64,000 bases of DNA, taken from Flectonema sp. DT1601. Taxonomy: Eukaryota > Euglenozoa > Diplonemea > Diplonemida > Diplonemidae. Below, piece by piece: positions 18,701-33,700 of this stretch (position 1 is the first letter of the stretch; every line of letters begins with the position of its first letter). Position numbers and translations under genes: made by a program. Location: assembly GCA_964019425.1 (NCBI GenBank), contig OZ025835.1:620001-684000 (forward strand), written 5' to 3'. The notes beneath the pieces were generated by a model, which made no database searches, was not told where the DNA came from, and saw only the letters and a program-made list of their open reading frames with translations.

Positions 18701-21700
18701 TCGACGACGCAGAAGTCTTCCGGATTCGTTTGTGAGAATTGCATGCTCGCCGGAGGGTCGGTGACTTGCACGACGGGAGCGCGGAACACGGCGAACGGAA
18801 TGTGCGTGACGACTGAATGCGAAAAGCACTGCCTCAAACCGGAGTGTGATAAGGCAACTGGATGCTTCTGGGACCAGGACAAGTGCCAGCGCGAGGTTTG
18901 CGAATACCCAAAGCAGCAGGATTGCGTTCAGGACGATCTGTGCGAGTGGAACACAACGAAGGTGCCGGCAGAGTGTGATCCAAAGAAATGCCGGTACTTC
19001 GCCCCTGGGCCCTGCAACGCCGACGACAAGTGTAAGTGGGACGCGTCGACCAGCACCTGCAACCCGACGGTGCCGGACTGCACCCAGACCAAGGATGAGC
19101 AGAAGTGCTTGGCTGACCCGAGCGGGTTGTGCGACTGGGACTGCGTGAGCGACTCGTGCGTCAACAAGGTTTGTCAGTTTACCGACCAGAGCTCATGTGA
19201 GAACAGTCGGAATCCTGCATGTGAGTGGGGGGACGGGGCGAACCCGCTGTGCCACAAGACGCGCTGCACTGTGACGATGCAGGCGGAGTGCCTAGCAGAT
19301 ACCGCGTGCAACTGGGACGGTGCGGCTTGTGCTGAGACAAAGTGCTACAAACACGCTGACGAGGTGACGTGCAGCCGTGACACGGACTGTAACTGGGACT
19401 CTGTTGGGTGTGGTTTGTGTGTGGAGAAGTACTGCTTCGACACGCACACGGACAAGAACAGCTGCAACGCTGACCAGAAGGGATTGTGCAGATGGGATGT
19501 TGCGAACAAATGCGTCGACAAGTTGTGCAGTGACTACAACAAAATAACGCTGTTCGATGCTAAGGACATGGTGTGTCTGTGCACAGAAGACCCCCGCTGC
19601 ATCGTCGACAGGTCGGTGAGCCCTATAGTTTGTGTGGATCAGAAGTACTCGAGCTGCCCCGACCTCGACGTGGTGGTGTCGTTTGACGCATCGTGCTCGA
19701 TGGACAAGACATTCGGGCGTCACCCTAGCGGATTTGATGCTCTGATGGAGGTGATGAGGGACTGGGTACAGAAGGTTCCCCTGACCGGCGAGGATTCGAC
19801 CAGGGGTATCAACTCGGACGTCAAGGGAGGAAAGCTTCGTGTGGCCTTCAACTCGTGGGACACGGGGGTTCGCGTTGCCCAGTGCCCTACGTGCTCATGC
19901 AATCCTAAGAATGGGGTGACGAAGGGAGACGGTATCCCAACGCTGAGTATCATTCCAGGAACCACTCCGGCTGTGGCTGACACATGCGGAAAGTTGACCG
20001 GTGACAGGAGCCAGCTCCTTGGGGACCTCGACTGGTACGAGGGAGAAGCTCTCCGGTGCAAGACGAAGGTGAAGGAGGCGGAGGAGTGGGCAGGTGAGAT
20101 CTTCAAGGAATCACCAGCGCATAGACAGAAGGTGCTGCTGATCATCACCGATGGAAGGATCATGGACAAGGATGAGCTTGGACCTGCCGGTCGGGTATTG
20201 GCAGCGGAGGGAGTAAAGGTATTCGGGATCCTCCTTAGACGCCAAGCGAGCGCGACCGCACGTGACATGGCGAACTTGGTGACATTGAAGGAGATTGTTT
20301 CCAACCCTAAAGAAACACACGCCCTTTCACTGCAAGTGGACGAAGCACTGTCGATTATGGACGGTTTCTGTGATCCAAACAGCCCATTCGGAACGTACAT
20401 CACGCAAGGATCTTCGACTCCACAGGTGACAACCTGCAGCCAAATAGGAGCGTTGGTGAGTTGCGACGCAGAGAAAACGTGCCAGTGGAATTCAATCAGC
20501 TTAAAATGTGAAGACCACCCTTGCTTCTCGCACTGTAACGAGAAAAACTGCGCAACCGATCCGACGAACAAATGCTTGTGGAGCGCAAACTCCGAGTGCG
20601 AGAAGGCTGTGTGCAAAGACTTCCAGAACCAGCCGGACTGCAAGTCAGGCAAGTGCCAATGGGATCAGGCGAAGGACCCTGCTTGCTTCGAGCTGCAGTG
20701 CGATGCAACGACAGAGGATGCTTGCGTGAATCTCGGAGAGAAGTGCATGTGGGACACAAGCCTGCGGCCGCCAGACTGTGTGAAGACGCCTTGCTACTAC
20801 AACAAAACTGAGTGCGTAGCTGATCCGGCCTGCATGTGGGACGACGTGTGCGCAGACCCGGTGGACCAGAAGTGTGTTGCGAAGAGGTGCACCCTCGACA
20901 GCCACAAGACTCAGGCAGGTTGCCAGGCGGACATCTACTGCGTGTGGAGCCAGCAGCTGTCTTGCGAGCCTGCTCCGTGCGTAAACTACCCGGATGAAAA
21001 GTGCTGTGACCACGACGACAGCTGCCGCTGGGATGTCAGTCAGGCACCTGCAGTGTGCAAGCAAAAGTACTGCCCATCGACGTACCCGACTACCGCACAT
21101 GTAGACCCATGTAATGGCGACGGATTATGTATGTGGAACAGCACGACGAATGAGTGTGTGGACAAGGTGTGCAACAAGATGGAAGCATGCGCGTGTAAGA
21201 AAGATCCAGACTGCTTCTGGAGTGGTGTGAAGTGCGCTGACAAGAAATATGGCGAGTGCCCTGTGATGGACATCGTCCTGCTGCTCGACGGTTCGGGATC
21301 AATGTCGAGGAACTTCGGACGTCACCCGCACGGGTTCTACGCTTTAGTTGAGATTCTCCGTGATTGGGTGAAGACCCTTCCGCTAACTGGGGAGCCGGCG
21401 GCGTCGCCTACGCTGGGAGGTCCGGTGACGGGTGGTGTGCGTCTCGGTTTCGTGCAATTCTCCGGGAAGAATCGCGGATGGCCTTGGCCGTGGTCTCGGG
21501 GAAGCACCAACGCTATCGAAACTAGAGGAAATACTGGCACTGGAGGACATCTCAGTGGTCTCGAAAGTGAGATTAACGACGACCTTGACTGGCATGAGAA
21601 CAACTACCTCGGAAAGGGTACGATGATCCAGCTGGGTCTTGAAATGGTCGGTGACATGTTCGATCGTTCGCACAAGGTGAGCTCGAGGAAGAGAATTCTG

Positions 21701-24700
21701 ATCATCGTCACCGACGGAAGAATCTACGATCCGGATGTGCTGGCCCCAGCAAGACGAGTACTGGACCAGGAGCAGGTGCAGACCTTTGGTATAGTGCTGC
21801 GTCGCCAATCCGGACACACGAAGGCCGACACTGATGCCGAGAAAACGCTGAAGCCAATCACCTCCGACCCACACGATGACCACTTCCAGAACTTGCAGAT
21901 CGACGAGGTGGCGTCGCAGGTGTTTGCGGATATCTGCGATCCGAACGGACTGTGGGGACACTTGATTGTGACGTCGACGAACGCACCCGGGCAGAGTGGG
22001 GTGCACAAGCCGTGCGATCACTACACCGACACGCACGATTGCACGCAGGACGCCGGATGTGTGTGGGACACGTCATCGACGGCTTGCGCCGACTCCCCGT
22101 GCACAGCACACTGTGACAATCCTACGTGCACGGCCGACACGGTGAACCTGTGCGCGTGGAATTCGACGACCGGGGATTGTTGGAAGAAGACTGAATGCGC
22201 GTACACCACGATTACCGAGTGCGTGAAGTCGCCAGAGAAGTGCGTGTGGGACAACGTTAAGAATCCGAAATGTCAGAAGGAGAAGTGCACGCCGAACACC
22301 AACATCCAGGACTGCTTGGACGACCCCGACAGCTGCGAGTGGATCAACGTGCGGGGAAAGGACCAGTGCGTGGTGAAGAAGTGCCGGCACCCGGATAGGA
22401 CTACTTGCGAGACGGATCCGAACTGCGCGTGGTCGGCGGACGCCTGCAACGGCACGACGTCGTCGTGCAAGGAGGTCCTGTGCAAGCACACGAACGCAGG
22501 GGAGTGCACGGCGGATTCGCGCTGCTCGTGGGACGCTTCCGGGGTCGTCGGTAGCTGCAAGGAAAACTTGTGCGCAAAATACCTCGACGAAAAATGCTGC
22601 GACCACAAGGATGCATGCAAGTGGGTCATCACTGTGACCCCTCCGGTGTGTGGGGACAAGAAGTGTCCAAAGATCGGGGACAAGAACACGTGCAGCAACG
22701 AAACTGATTGCATGTGGGACAATTCGAAGAGAACGTGCAGGGACCTCGACTGCAGCAAGTACCCGACCCGCTGTCCTTGCGACAAGAACTCGAAGTGCTA
22801 CTGGAAACCGGGAGCGGGGTTGAACGGTCAGGGGCAGTGCGTGGCAATTCAGTTCGGAGAGTGCCCAACTCTCGACATCGGTGTGATCCTCGACGGATCG
22901 GGATCGATGTCAAGGACCTTCGGGAGTCATCCGCACGGGTTCTACGCGCTGGTAGAGATGATGAGGGATTGGGTCGGGAAGCTACCGCTGAACGGCGAGG
23001 ACGCGTCTGTCGGGCTGAACTCGGCAGCGAACAATGGCGGGGTGCGTGTCGCCTTCGTGCAGTTCTCTGGGAAGAACTACCGCCGCAGCCAAGCGAAGAC
23101 GGCGTCGGGTGCCAGGACGACCAACGGAAGGCTGTCCGGGGTGCTGGGGGAGCTGGACGCGGACCTCGACTTCCACGAGAACAACTACTACAGGAAGGGA
23201 ACGATGATTGAGAAGGCGCTGGTAATGGCCGGGGACATCTTCCACGGTTCACCGGTGGACGGAAGGCAGCGCGTCCTGTTCATCTTCACCGACGGTAGGA
23301 TCTACGATGAGCAGTCGCTGGCACCTGCTCGCGCTGAGCTCGACCGTGAGGGTGTGCAGACTTTTGGTATCGTTATGAGAAGGAAGGATCAGCACACGAA
23401 AGCCGACCTTGACGCCGAGAAGACCCTGAAGCCGATCACATCTGACCCGCATGACGAGCACTTCCGCAACATCATGATCGACGACATCCCAGACCTGATT
23501 GGATCGATCTGCGACCCGAACGGTCCATGGGGACACTTGATCGCGAAGGACCCTCCAAAGCCGTCGACCGGGGTGCACCACCCTTGCCCGGACTACGTGA
23601 CCGAGACGCCGTGCTCCCAGGATGCGGGGTGCGTGTGGTCGGATGTCGGTGGGCTGTGCGTGAACTCGCCATGCTTGATGCACTGTCTGGAACCGGATTG
23701 CAGGAACGGCAAGGGAAACAACTGCACCTGGAACTCGCAGAACGCGACGTGCTCGAAGGCCGAGGACCCGACCTGTCCGTGTAAGTTCGTTACGAATGAC
23801 CCGCGGTACAACGAGCAGCAGTGCAACGCTGACGCGAGATGCACGTGGGAAAGCAACAAGTGCATCTACGACGAGTGCAAGACCAAGGGAGTTGGGTGCA
23901 CGGCGATTGGGCAGAGCTGCAGCGATCCGAACAAGGATCCGTGCTCGCCAGACGACTACGTGTGTGAATGCATCCCGCCGACGACCATCTTCCCGTCGGG
24001 GGCGCAGCCTTCCCAACTGCCGGCGAACTGCAGGCTCGACGAGTGCGTGGCGACCTGCCCAACGTGTGCGAACGACACGTGCACGAGCGTGGGGCAGACT
24101 TGCAATGACCCGAACCCGACGATGACGCACCACAGCGACTGGACGTGCACGTGCCCTCCACCATCGACTGGAAAGGCGACAGCGGCAGCGGCGGATTGCA
24201 AGATCGACGAGTGTGTGGTCCATCAAGATACGTGCAAGAATCAGACGTGCCTCGACCCAAACACGAACTCAGCTTCGAAGGGAGACTGGATGTGCATCTG
24301 CCCGCCGCCTTCGAACAAGACGAACGTTGGGGGTCGTGCAGACTGTAAAATTGACGAGTGCACGCTCCACGGCGACATCTGCACGAACGTCGGGCAACGG
24401 TGCGTCGATCCAAACCGTAATCAGCAGGGAGACTGGAAGTGCGAGTGCCTTCCGCCGACAAACGGAACGATGACCGGGGGACCAGCGATCTGCTTGCTCG
24501 ATGAGTGCGAGAAAGACTGCCCGACTTGCGAGAAGGACGTCTGCAAGACCGCGACAACCGGCGAGCAGAAATGCCACGATCCGGATAAGACCGCTTCCTC
24601 GACTGGAGATTGGACATGCGAGTGCATCCCTCCCATGACAGGGTTGGGTCACGCAGCACCTGCGCACTGCAAGATCGACGAGTGTGTGAAGGTGTGCGCC

Positions 24701-27700
24701 ACGTGTGCGAACGACACGTGTTCGAGCCAGAACCAGACCTGCCACGACCCGAACCATGACGCGACCTCGTTGTCGGATTGGGTGTGCAAATGTCCGCCTC
24801 CGGCGACCGACATCGCGATTGCCGCAGCTGCAACGCCGTGCGAAGACGACGAGTGCCACGACCCAAAGAACGAGAAGGTGTGCACTGCAGCTGGACAGGT
24901 CTGCATTGACGACGACAAGAAGACGAGGGGAACCTGGGAGTGCGTGTGCGTGGTGCCTCCTGCAGTTGCGGCGGTACGCGGGCAGCAGGTTCCCGCGCAC
25001 TGCGAGTATCCGGGAGAATGCAACACCGATGATGACGCGAAGAAGAAATGCACGGATCTCGGGTTCGTGTGCGACGACCCAAACCCGATGGTTGCTGGAA
25101 ACTGGGTATGCATGTGCGCCCCACCGGCAATCGGAACAAACGTGACGTTGGGAACGCCGACCGACTGCTTGTTGGACGAGTGCGTTGTGACCTGCCCTAC
25201 CTGCGCGCAAACCGGCACCAGCCCGACCAACGTGTGCTCGGCGGAGGGACAGCTGTGCGTAGACAACAAGAAGTCGCACACAGACCTCGGGGACTGGACC
25301 TGCGAATGCGTCCCGCCGCAGGTGGGAACCCCTGCGGTGGTGGCTCCTGCCAAGTGCCAGTTGGACGAGTGCGTGGTCGTGTGCCCGACCTGCGCGCAGA
25401 CGCAGCAGGGTGGCTCGCACACGTGCACCAGCGTTGGGCAAACGTGTGAGGATCCGAACAAGTCGGTTGATTCGATCTCTGACTGGATGTGCACGTGCGT
25501 CAACCCAGGGAGGGGAGTGGCAACGGCAAAGCAGGCGGACTGCGTGTGCGACGAGTGCCGAAACAATACGATTTGCTTGGTGGCTGGACAGACTTGTTTC
25601 GACAGCGTGAAGACGTGTCCACCACAGAATGACTTTAAGTGCGAGTGCCCGCCGCCGACCTCGGGGGTGATGACCGGAGCGGTGGCGACTTGCGAAGTCG
25701 ACGAGTGTGTTGAGAACGGAGCTACGTGTACAGCAGTCGGGCAGACGTGTCGGGACCCGAACACTACCAAGTTGCACGACTGGGAATGCATGTGTCCGCC
25801 ACCGTCAGTCGGGATCGCGATAACGCAGCAGGCGAAGTGTGTTCTCGACGAGTGCGTGCAGACCTGCCCTACGTGCGCCGGAACCACATGCTCTGATGCC
25901 GGACAGGAGTGCGAGGACCCCAAAATGACATTGCAGTCGACGAATGACTGGCTCTGCAAGTGCCCACCACCGTCGTCGAACGTCGCGACTGGGAAGCCTG
26001 CCAAATGTGAGGAGGACGAGTGTGACACGAACGGGTTCAAGTGCACAATAGACTGTCGGGCCGGAAGCCTGGACTGCCAGCAGACTTGCTTCGATCCGAA
26101 CACTTCGGTGAACAGCACCGACGATTGGAGATGCGTGTGCCCACCGCCGTCGAGCGACTTCTCGATTGCGAAGGCCGCAGAGTGCACCAACGACCCGTGC
26201 AAGCACGACAACGAGCAGACCTGTTTGTCGGACCCTGAGGGATGCGAGTGGAAGGATCTCCCGACGCCTGGGTGCACGAGGAAGCCCTGCCTTCATGATA
26301 AGCAGTCTGACTGTGCGGCCGACCCAATGTGTGACTGGTCGAGCGGCTCTGGGGCAGTTGGGAACCTCGCGAATCAAATGACGTACGAGAAGGACGTTGC
26401 GGTGAAGCCGTTCGAGGGACTGACCTGCCAGACACCTGGGAGCTGGAAGAAGGGATGCAGCTGCACGACGACGATTGGTTCGAATGTGCTTCCGGGGGCG
26501 ACGGTAGACATCGAGGACGGATATCTGAGCGGGAAGGACACGCTGACTTGTGTTGCTTGCAAGTCGCTCGGGCTTACGGCCGAGTGGCACGCGGTGAGCG
26601 GGATGCTGACCATTTCGTCTGGAACGGCGGATGATTTGGCGAAGGCAGTTGCCAGCATCGAGTTCAGCACTTCTGCAGACAACTCCGGGAAGAGGAGGAT
26701 CACTTGGAACTATGGTCACGGATTTTACTCGTCGCACACTGGCAGCTACTACCACTTCTACCCGAGGTCGACTTGCGCTGGCGGGTCGTGCACGTGGAGC
26801 GATGCCCAGGAACAATGCGCTTCGGACTCGAACCTGATTCTGGGACTCCGCGGTTACTTGATCACCATCACGAGCGAGGTGGAAGACGAGGTAGCAAGGA
26901 TGAAGCTGGAAGGTCAGGGATGGATGGGAGCAAGCGACGTTAACGAGGAAGGAACATGGAACTGGGTTACTGGACCAGAGGGAGCTGCTGGTGGGTGTGC
27001 GTATTCGGGTAAAAGTAGCTCATGCAACATCGCTACTGAAAAGGGATTGCCGTTCGGTTCCGGTACCGGGGCCAACTTCGCGCCGGCGGTTGACCCGAAC
27101 ACCGGGAGGGACATGTACGGAAATTGGGCAAACAACGAGCCGAATGATTTCCACGGACCGTGCCCGGGATCGTGCGTCAAGGATGGTGAGGACTTCGGAC
27201 ACTTCCTGTGGCCTTCGGGCGAGTGGAACGACTACCCGGGAGACCACCAGCGAATCGACGGGTACATCTGCGAATGGGGAGGAATCGGTGAGATGTGCGC
27301 CGACGTGAGCGACGCCACAGGAGTGATGGATCTGGTTCCTGGGGTCTGCGTGGAGAAGGCCTGCGTGAACGACACAGAAACAGACTGCAAAGCCAACCCC
27401 AAGTGCTCGTGGGTGGGAGGAAATGTCGAGCCGTGCGTGGTGGCGCCGTGCGTCGACATTCCGAACGAGAAGGAGTGCGACAAAGACCCAGTATGCCATT
27501 GGGACGTAACCGTGTCGCCGTCGCTCTGCACGGAGAAGATCTGCAACAAAAACAAGGATCCGACGACGTGCAACGTGAAGGACGACTGCGTGTGGGACGA
27601 CGGGGCCAACCGCTGCGTTGATAAGGTGTGCGATCCGTTCGAGAGATGCGACTGCAAGGCGGAGCCGAAGTGCTTCTGGGACACGTCCTCGGGAAGCGGG

Positions 27701-30700
27701 AAATGCGTGGAGAACCGTTACGGGCAGTGCCCTACGCTCGATGTCGTGTTGTTGCTGGACGGATCAGGATCGATGTCGCAGAACTTCGGACGCCATCCGA
27801 ACGGGTTCTACGCGATGATGGAGATGATTCGTGACTGGGTGAAGAACTTGCCGCTGACCGGGGAAGGCCACCAGGTGGGGGTGAACTCGACCGCGCCGAA
27901 CGGAGGAATGCGTATGGGGGTCATCCAGTTTTCTGGAATCCCTATCAGCGGTGGAACGGCTGTAGACAAGGCGGCGATCAAGGCCCCTATCGGAGTCGGT
28001 TCGTTCGGGTCGTTGACTGGAAAGCTGACGGAGTTGCAGTCAGACATCGACTACCACGAGGCGAACTATTTGCAGGCGGGTACGTACATCAATCAGGGTC
28101 TCGGATGGGCCGGGGACATGTTCCGCGCGAGCCCTGCGGGGAGGAAGCGGGTGCTGATCATCATCACCGACGGTGCGATCAAGGATGATGACAAGCTCGC
28201 ATCAGCGAGGGCGACTCTGAACCAGGAGAGCGTTGAGGTGTTCGGAGTGGTACTCCGTAGGCAGGCAACACATACATCAGTGGACACCCTCGCGGAGGAG
28301 AAGCTGAAGCCGATCACGTCTGATCCTCATGACGACCATTTTGAGAATCTGATGATCGACGAGCTGCCAACCACGGTGTTGAACGGGCTCTGCGACCCGA
28401 ACAGCAAGTGGGGAGCCCTCCTGCTGCCGGGAGCAGCGGCGCAGAACCAGTCTGGAGTGCACAAGCCGTGCCCGCAGTACGTGGACCAGGTGCTGTGCAC
28501 GGCCGACGTTGGGTGTGTGTACAGCTCGATCGGACTCGAGTGTGTTGACTCGCCGTGCGTAGAGCACTGCAACGAAACGCGGTGCACAGCCGATACGCTG
28601 AACGACTGCTACTGGAACGCGTCGGTGGCCGGTCTCGAGGGATGCTGGAAGAATCCGTTGTGCTCGTACCAGGATGACACGACTTGCGAAAAGGACCAGA
28701 AGTGCGACTGGAACCAGACGAAGGGGGACTGCGAGGAGCGTATCTGCAACCAGCCGACGGAGGCGGAATGTGACCTCGATCCAAATGGTTGCGAGTGGGA
28801 CGGCCTTCAGCAAATGTGCATAGAGAAGCCGTGCAAACACACAAACTCGAGCGTGTGCAACAACGATGCTCTCTGTGAGTGGGACGGGTGCGACGGTGTG
28901 ACAGACGGAGCCCAGTGCATCAAGAAGCGTTGTGCGGCGGCTCCTGGAGCCCCTGCACTGACGGAGCAGGCTTGCAATTCGGACCAGCATTGCGAGTGGA
29001 AAAGCAACGCATGTGGTCTGAAGGAGTGCACGGTCCACTCGGACGAAAGATGTTGTGACAAGCACTCGTCTTGCCACTGGGACGTGTCGCTCACACCTGC
29101 GCAGTGCAGCATGAAGCACTGCGCGACGATGAACCAGGACAAGCCGGCGTGCAACACCGACCCGCTGTGTACGTTCAACGACAGCTCGACCGAGTGTGTT
29201 GACAAGGTTTGTAAGGACCTCGACCGCTGCGACTGTTTGGCAGAGACTAAGTGCTTCTGGAACTCCCTTGCTCCGACACCGTTCTGTACCGAGACCAAGT
29301 TCGGTCAGTGCCCGACGCTCGACCTGGTGCTGCTGCTGGATGGGTCTGGATCGATGTCCGCGCCCTTCGGACGCCACCCGCATGGATTCTACGGACTAAT
29401 GGAGATGCTCCGCGACTGGATGAAGACGTTGCCACTGAACGGTGAGAAGGCAGACGTGGGTCTGAACTCTGCTGCCAACACGGGCGAGGTCCGAGTGGGA
29501 TTGATCCAGTTCTCGGGGAAGAACAAGAACGGTCCATCGAGTGGACGGGCGGACGCGAAGGGGACCCCTTCAGGAACCGGAACCGAGACCAGGCTGTCAG
29601 GAGACTTCGACGAGCTGAGCACGGATGTTGACTGGCACGAGGCAAATTACTACTCCAGAGGAACGATGATCCAGAAGGGTCTCCAGATGTCGGCCGACAT
29701 GTTCCACCAGTCTCCAAACGACGGAAGACAGAGGGTGCTGATCATCATCACCGATGGTCGGATCTACGACCCGAACAGTCTGCAGCAAGCGCGGTCCGAG
29801 CTCGACACCGAGCAGGTGAAGGTGTTCGGTGTGGTGGTTCGTAGGAGCGCCCAGCACACGAAGGCTGACCTCGACGCGGAGAAGACGCTAAAGCCTATTA
29901 CGTCGAACCCGCATGACGCTCACTTCCAGAACCTGCAGATCGATGAAATTCCGGAGAAGGTGCTCGGCGACATCTGTGACCCGAACGGCGTGTTCGGATC
30001 GCTGGTTCTTGGACAGGCGGCACAGCAGGGATCGGGGGCGGCGAACCCTGCAAGCGGAGGCGTACACCAACCTTGCCCGCAGCATTTGCAGCAGGCGGGT
30101 TGCTTGGCGGACCCTGGATGCGTGTGGTTCGACAACTCTCTTTCGTGCGGTGACAGTCCGTGTCTGCACCACTGCGAGGAGAAGAACTGCACCGCAGATG
30201 CAGCGAACGGGTGCATGTGGGCAAACGGAACCATCTGTGTGCGGGAGCCGAAGACAGGGTGCGAGATCTACACTGGAAAGCCAGTGGATTGCAAGACTCA
30301 GAAGGACTGCCAGGTTGACAAGGACGGGTCAACATGTGTGGACAAGAAGTGCAACCGAGACAACGAACAGGGATGCCTCGCTGATCCAGATGACTGCGTG
30401 TGGAACAACCTTAATCAAGAATGTACTGAGACCCCTTGCAAGGAGACTGAGGAGGGACCATGCGTCGCGTCGCAAGATGGATGCGTGTGGCAGACGACGA
30501 TTCCTTTGAACTCGACTGTGTCAGCGTACGCCCGCGGACAACCGATGGTTCCGTTCCCGACGCTGACCTGCACCGTTTCGGGAAGCTGCAGCTGCTCGGA
30601 CACCGTGAAGGGAGCAGCAGTTGATGTCGAAGAGGGATACGTGAAGGGCAAAGACGTGCTCGCCTGCGACCAGTGCGCAAGCCTTGGGTTCGAGGCAGAG

Positions 30701-33700
30701 TGGCACGACGTTCCTGGAGTCTTGTACTTGAAGTCGACGACGCCAAAGACGATGACCGAGTACGCCGCGGCGATCGCAACGGTGACCTTCACGACGACGT
30801 CGGACGCCGGATCTCCGAGAAAGATCACTTGGAACTACGGTCACGGGTTCCTGTCAACAGCGACTGGACACTACTACTACTATTTCTCGAAGACGGAATG
30901 CCAGAACGTTGACCCTACGGCGAGCGAGTGCCACTGGGGCCAGGCGCAGGCAGAGTGCGAATCCGCCGACAACATGATCCTGGGACTCCGCGGGTACCTG
31001 ATCACCATCACCTCGGACGAGGAAGATCGGGTGGCGAAGATGAAGCTCGAGGGCCAGGGATGGATGGGAGCGGCGGACAAGAATGACGAAGGACGATGGG
31101 GATGGGTGGTCGGACCAGAGGGATTAGAAGGCGGGTGTACCTACGCCATTGACAAGAGCGGATGCGACCTGAAATCACAGGTGGGTCTGGTGATTGGAAG
31201 CGGAACCGGAGGAAGCTTCGTCGCGGGGAAAGATGCGAAGAACGGGAAGCCGATGTACACGAATTGGGAAGCGGGGGAGCCGAACAACTACAAAGGAGCC
31301 TGTCCGGGATCATGTGCTGCCGAGGGAGAGAACTACGCGCACTTCCGCTGGCCTTCGGGCGAGTGGAACGACTTCCCAGGAGACCACCAGCGGATCGACG
31401 GATTCATCTGCGAGTGGGGAGGAGTTGGGGAGCTTTGCGTGGACCCCAAGGATGCCAGTGGACAGGTTGAAGTTACCGCCGGAACGTGTGTGGAAGAGAA
31501 GTGCAAGGCAGACCGCAAGGACCCTTGCGTGGCTGACCCATACTGTGAGTGGAAGGACAACACAACGGAGTGTGTACAGAAGAAATGCACGGAGTACATG
31601 ACCGAGATTCAGTGCGACAGGATTGAGGACTGCCACTGGAACCCGTCGATCTCACCAGCGATGTGCGTCGAGAAGCCGTGCGCGAAGCTCCGGGACGAAC
31701 CGACGTGCGAAGCTGACAGCGACTGCGCGTGGGACAAGGACCGTACTAAGTGTATCGAGAAAGACTGCAACAAGCTCGAGAAGTGCGACTGTGTTGAGGA
31801 CGAGAAATGCTACTGGAAGGCCTTGGCGTCGCAACCGCAACAGGGATCTTGCGTGAAGGTCACCTACGGGGAGTGCCCGACGCTGGACGTGGTGATGATC
31901 CTCGACGGTTCTGGTTCAATGAGCCAGAACTTCGGACGCCACCCTCACGGGTTCTACGCGCTGATGGAGATGGTGCGCGACTGGGTAAAGACGCTGCCTC
32001 TCAGCGGGGAGAAGGCAGTTGTCGGGTCGAACTCGGGAGCTGGATCCGAGAAGCTTCGTGTGGCGCTCGTGCAGTTTTCCGGACACCCTGAGCACTTCAC
32101 GTTCGGTGATATTGTGAACTCGGTGGCCTTTCCGCCTGTGGGAGTCGGAGCCGGCGGGCGGTTGACTGGAGACCTGGCGGAGCTCTCTGCTGACGTTGAC
32201 TGGCACGAGGCAAACTACCTCGAGGCTGGAACGTACATCGAGAAGGCGCTGGTGCGCGCCGGAAGCATCTTCAAGTCCTCGTCGCCTGTTGACGGAAGGA
32301 AGAGGGTGCTGATCATCATTACCGACGGGAAGATCCAGGACGACGATAAGCTCGCGCAGGCGAAGAACGATCTCGACGGAATGGATGTGCAGACGTTCGG
32401 GATCGTGGTGAGGCGAACGAACCAGCTGACGCAGAATGACATCGATGCGGAAACTTCACTGAAGCCGATCACGTCGGACCCACACGACGACCACTTCTTG
32501 AACCTGATGATCGACGAGGTTCCGGACAAGGCGTTGAACGGAATCTGTGACCCGAACGGTCCATGGGGACACCTCATCGTTGACCAGGCGGCGATTGCGG
32601 CGCAAACGCAGGCCCAACAGGCCGGGGTGCACCGCCCTTGCCCCAACTACGCAAACAAGGTGCCGTGTTCATCAGACGTGGGATGCAAGTGGTCTGATGT
32701 GCTGATCGCGTGTCTCGACTCTCCGTGTGTCAAGCACTGCACTCAGGAACAGTGTGTGAACTCGACCGACTGCAATTGGAACTCGACGGTGTTGGAGTGC
32801 TTCAACAAGGAGGTGTGTCCAGGGATTTTGGATCCGAACGCATGCGATCAGAATGACAAGTGCTCGTGGAACGCGACTGGAAACGAGTGCATCGACACCC
32901 CTTGTCTGCACCCGGATGAGCCGAGCTGCATTGCGGACAGCACCTTCAACTGTACGTGGGACACTGTGAACGGAACGTGCAGCGAAACCCGTTGCACGCA
33001 AGTTGACAAGACGAGTTGCAACCAAGAACCTGGCTGCGAGTGGGACGAGGCCTGCGGGGAAGGAACCTGTGTGGTCGTCCCTTGCCAGCACGCCGACAAG
33101 ACGGAGTGCTCGAAGGATGTGCTGTGCCAGTGGAGCCTACAGAGCTCGACGTGCTCCAGAAAGGCGTGCGCCGTGTACCCTGACGAGAAATGCTGCAACC
33201 ACAAAGACGGATGCCACTGGGACGTGCAGCAGGCACCGGCAGTGTGTGCCGAGCTCCCATGCAGGAAGTTCAGCAAGCAAGTTGCGTGCAGCGATGTGAG
33301 GGATTGCATGTGGAAAGACAACAAGTGCGTGGAGAAGGACTGCGGAGAGTTCGAGAAGTGTGAGTGCGATGCTGATCCGGACTGCTTTTTCAGCATCTCG
33401 GACGGTGGTTCGCACTGCACGTTCCAGCGCTACGCAACATGTCCAACGCTTGACGTGGTGCTCCTCATCGACGGAGGAGCTTCGATGAGCCGGGCGTTCG
33501 GACGGCACCCGAACGGGTTCTACGCGTTGGTTGAAGTCGTGCGGGACTGGGCGGCGACCCTGCCGCTGAGTGGGGAGGCTGCTGGGACGACGACCATGCC
33601 GCAGACGAAGGCGATCCGGTTGGCGATGGTGCAGTTCGCGGGAAGCAGCCAGTGGCCTTCGAGCGACGAAAAACAGGCCCTGTCATCGCCGTCGGGGACG

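Noticed and set aside
24269-26277. Antisense frames of more than 500 codons opposite the giant gene
   Set aside because: They lie opposite the DEC array. GC-rich, repetitive Cys/Asp codons avoid stops on the other strand; the antisense products are low-complexity and many similar ones occur along the gene.
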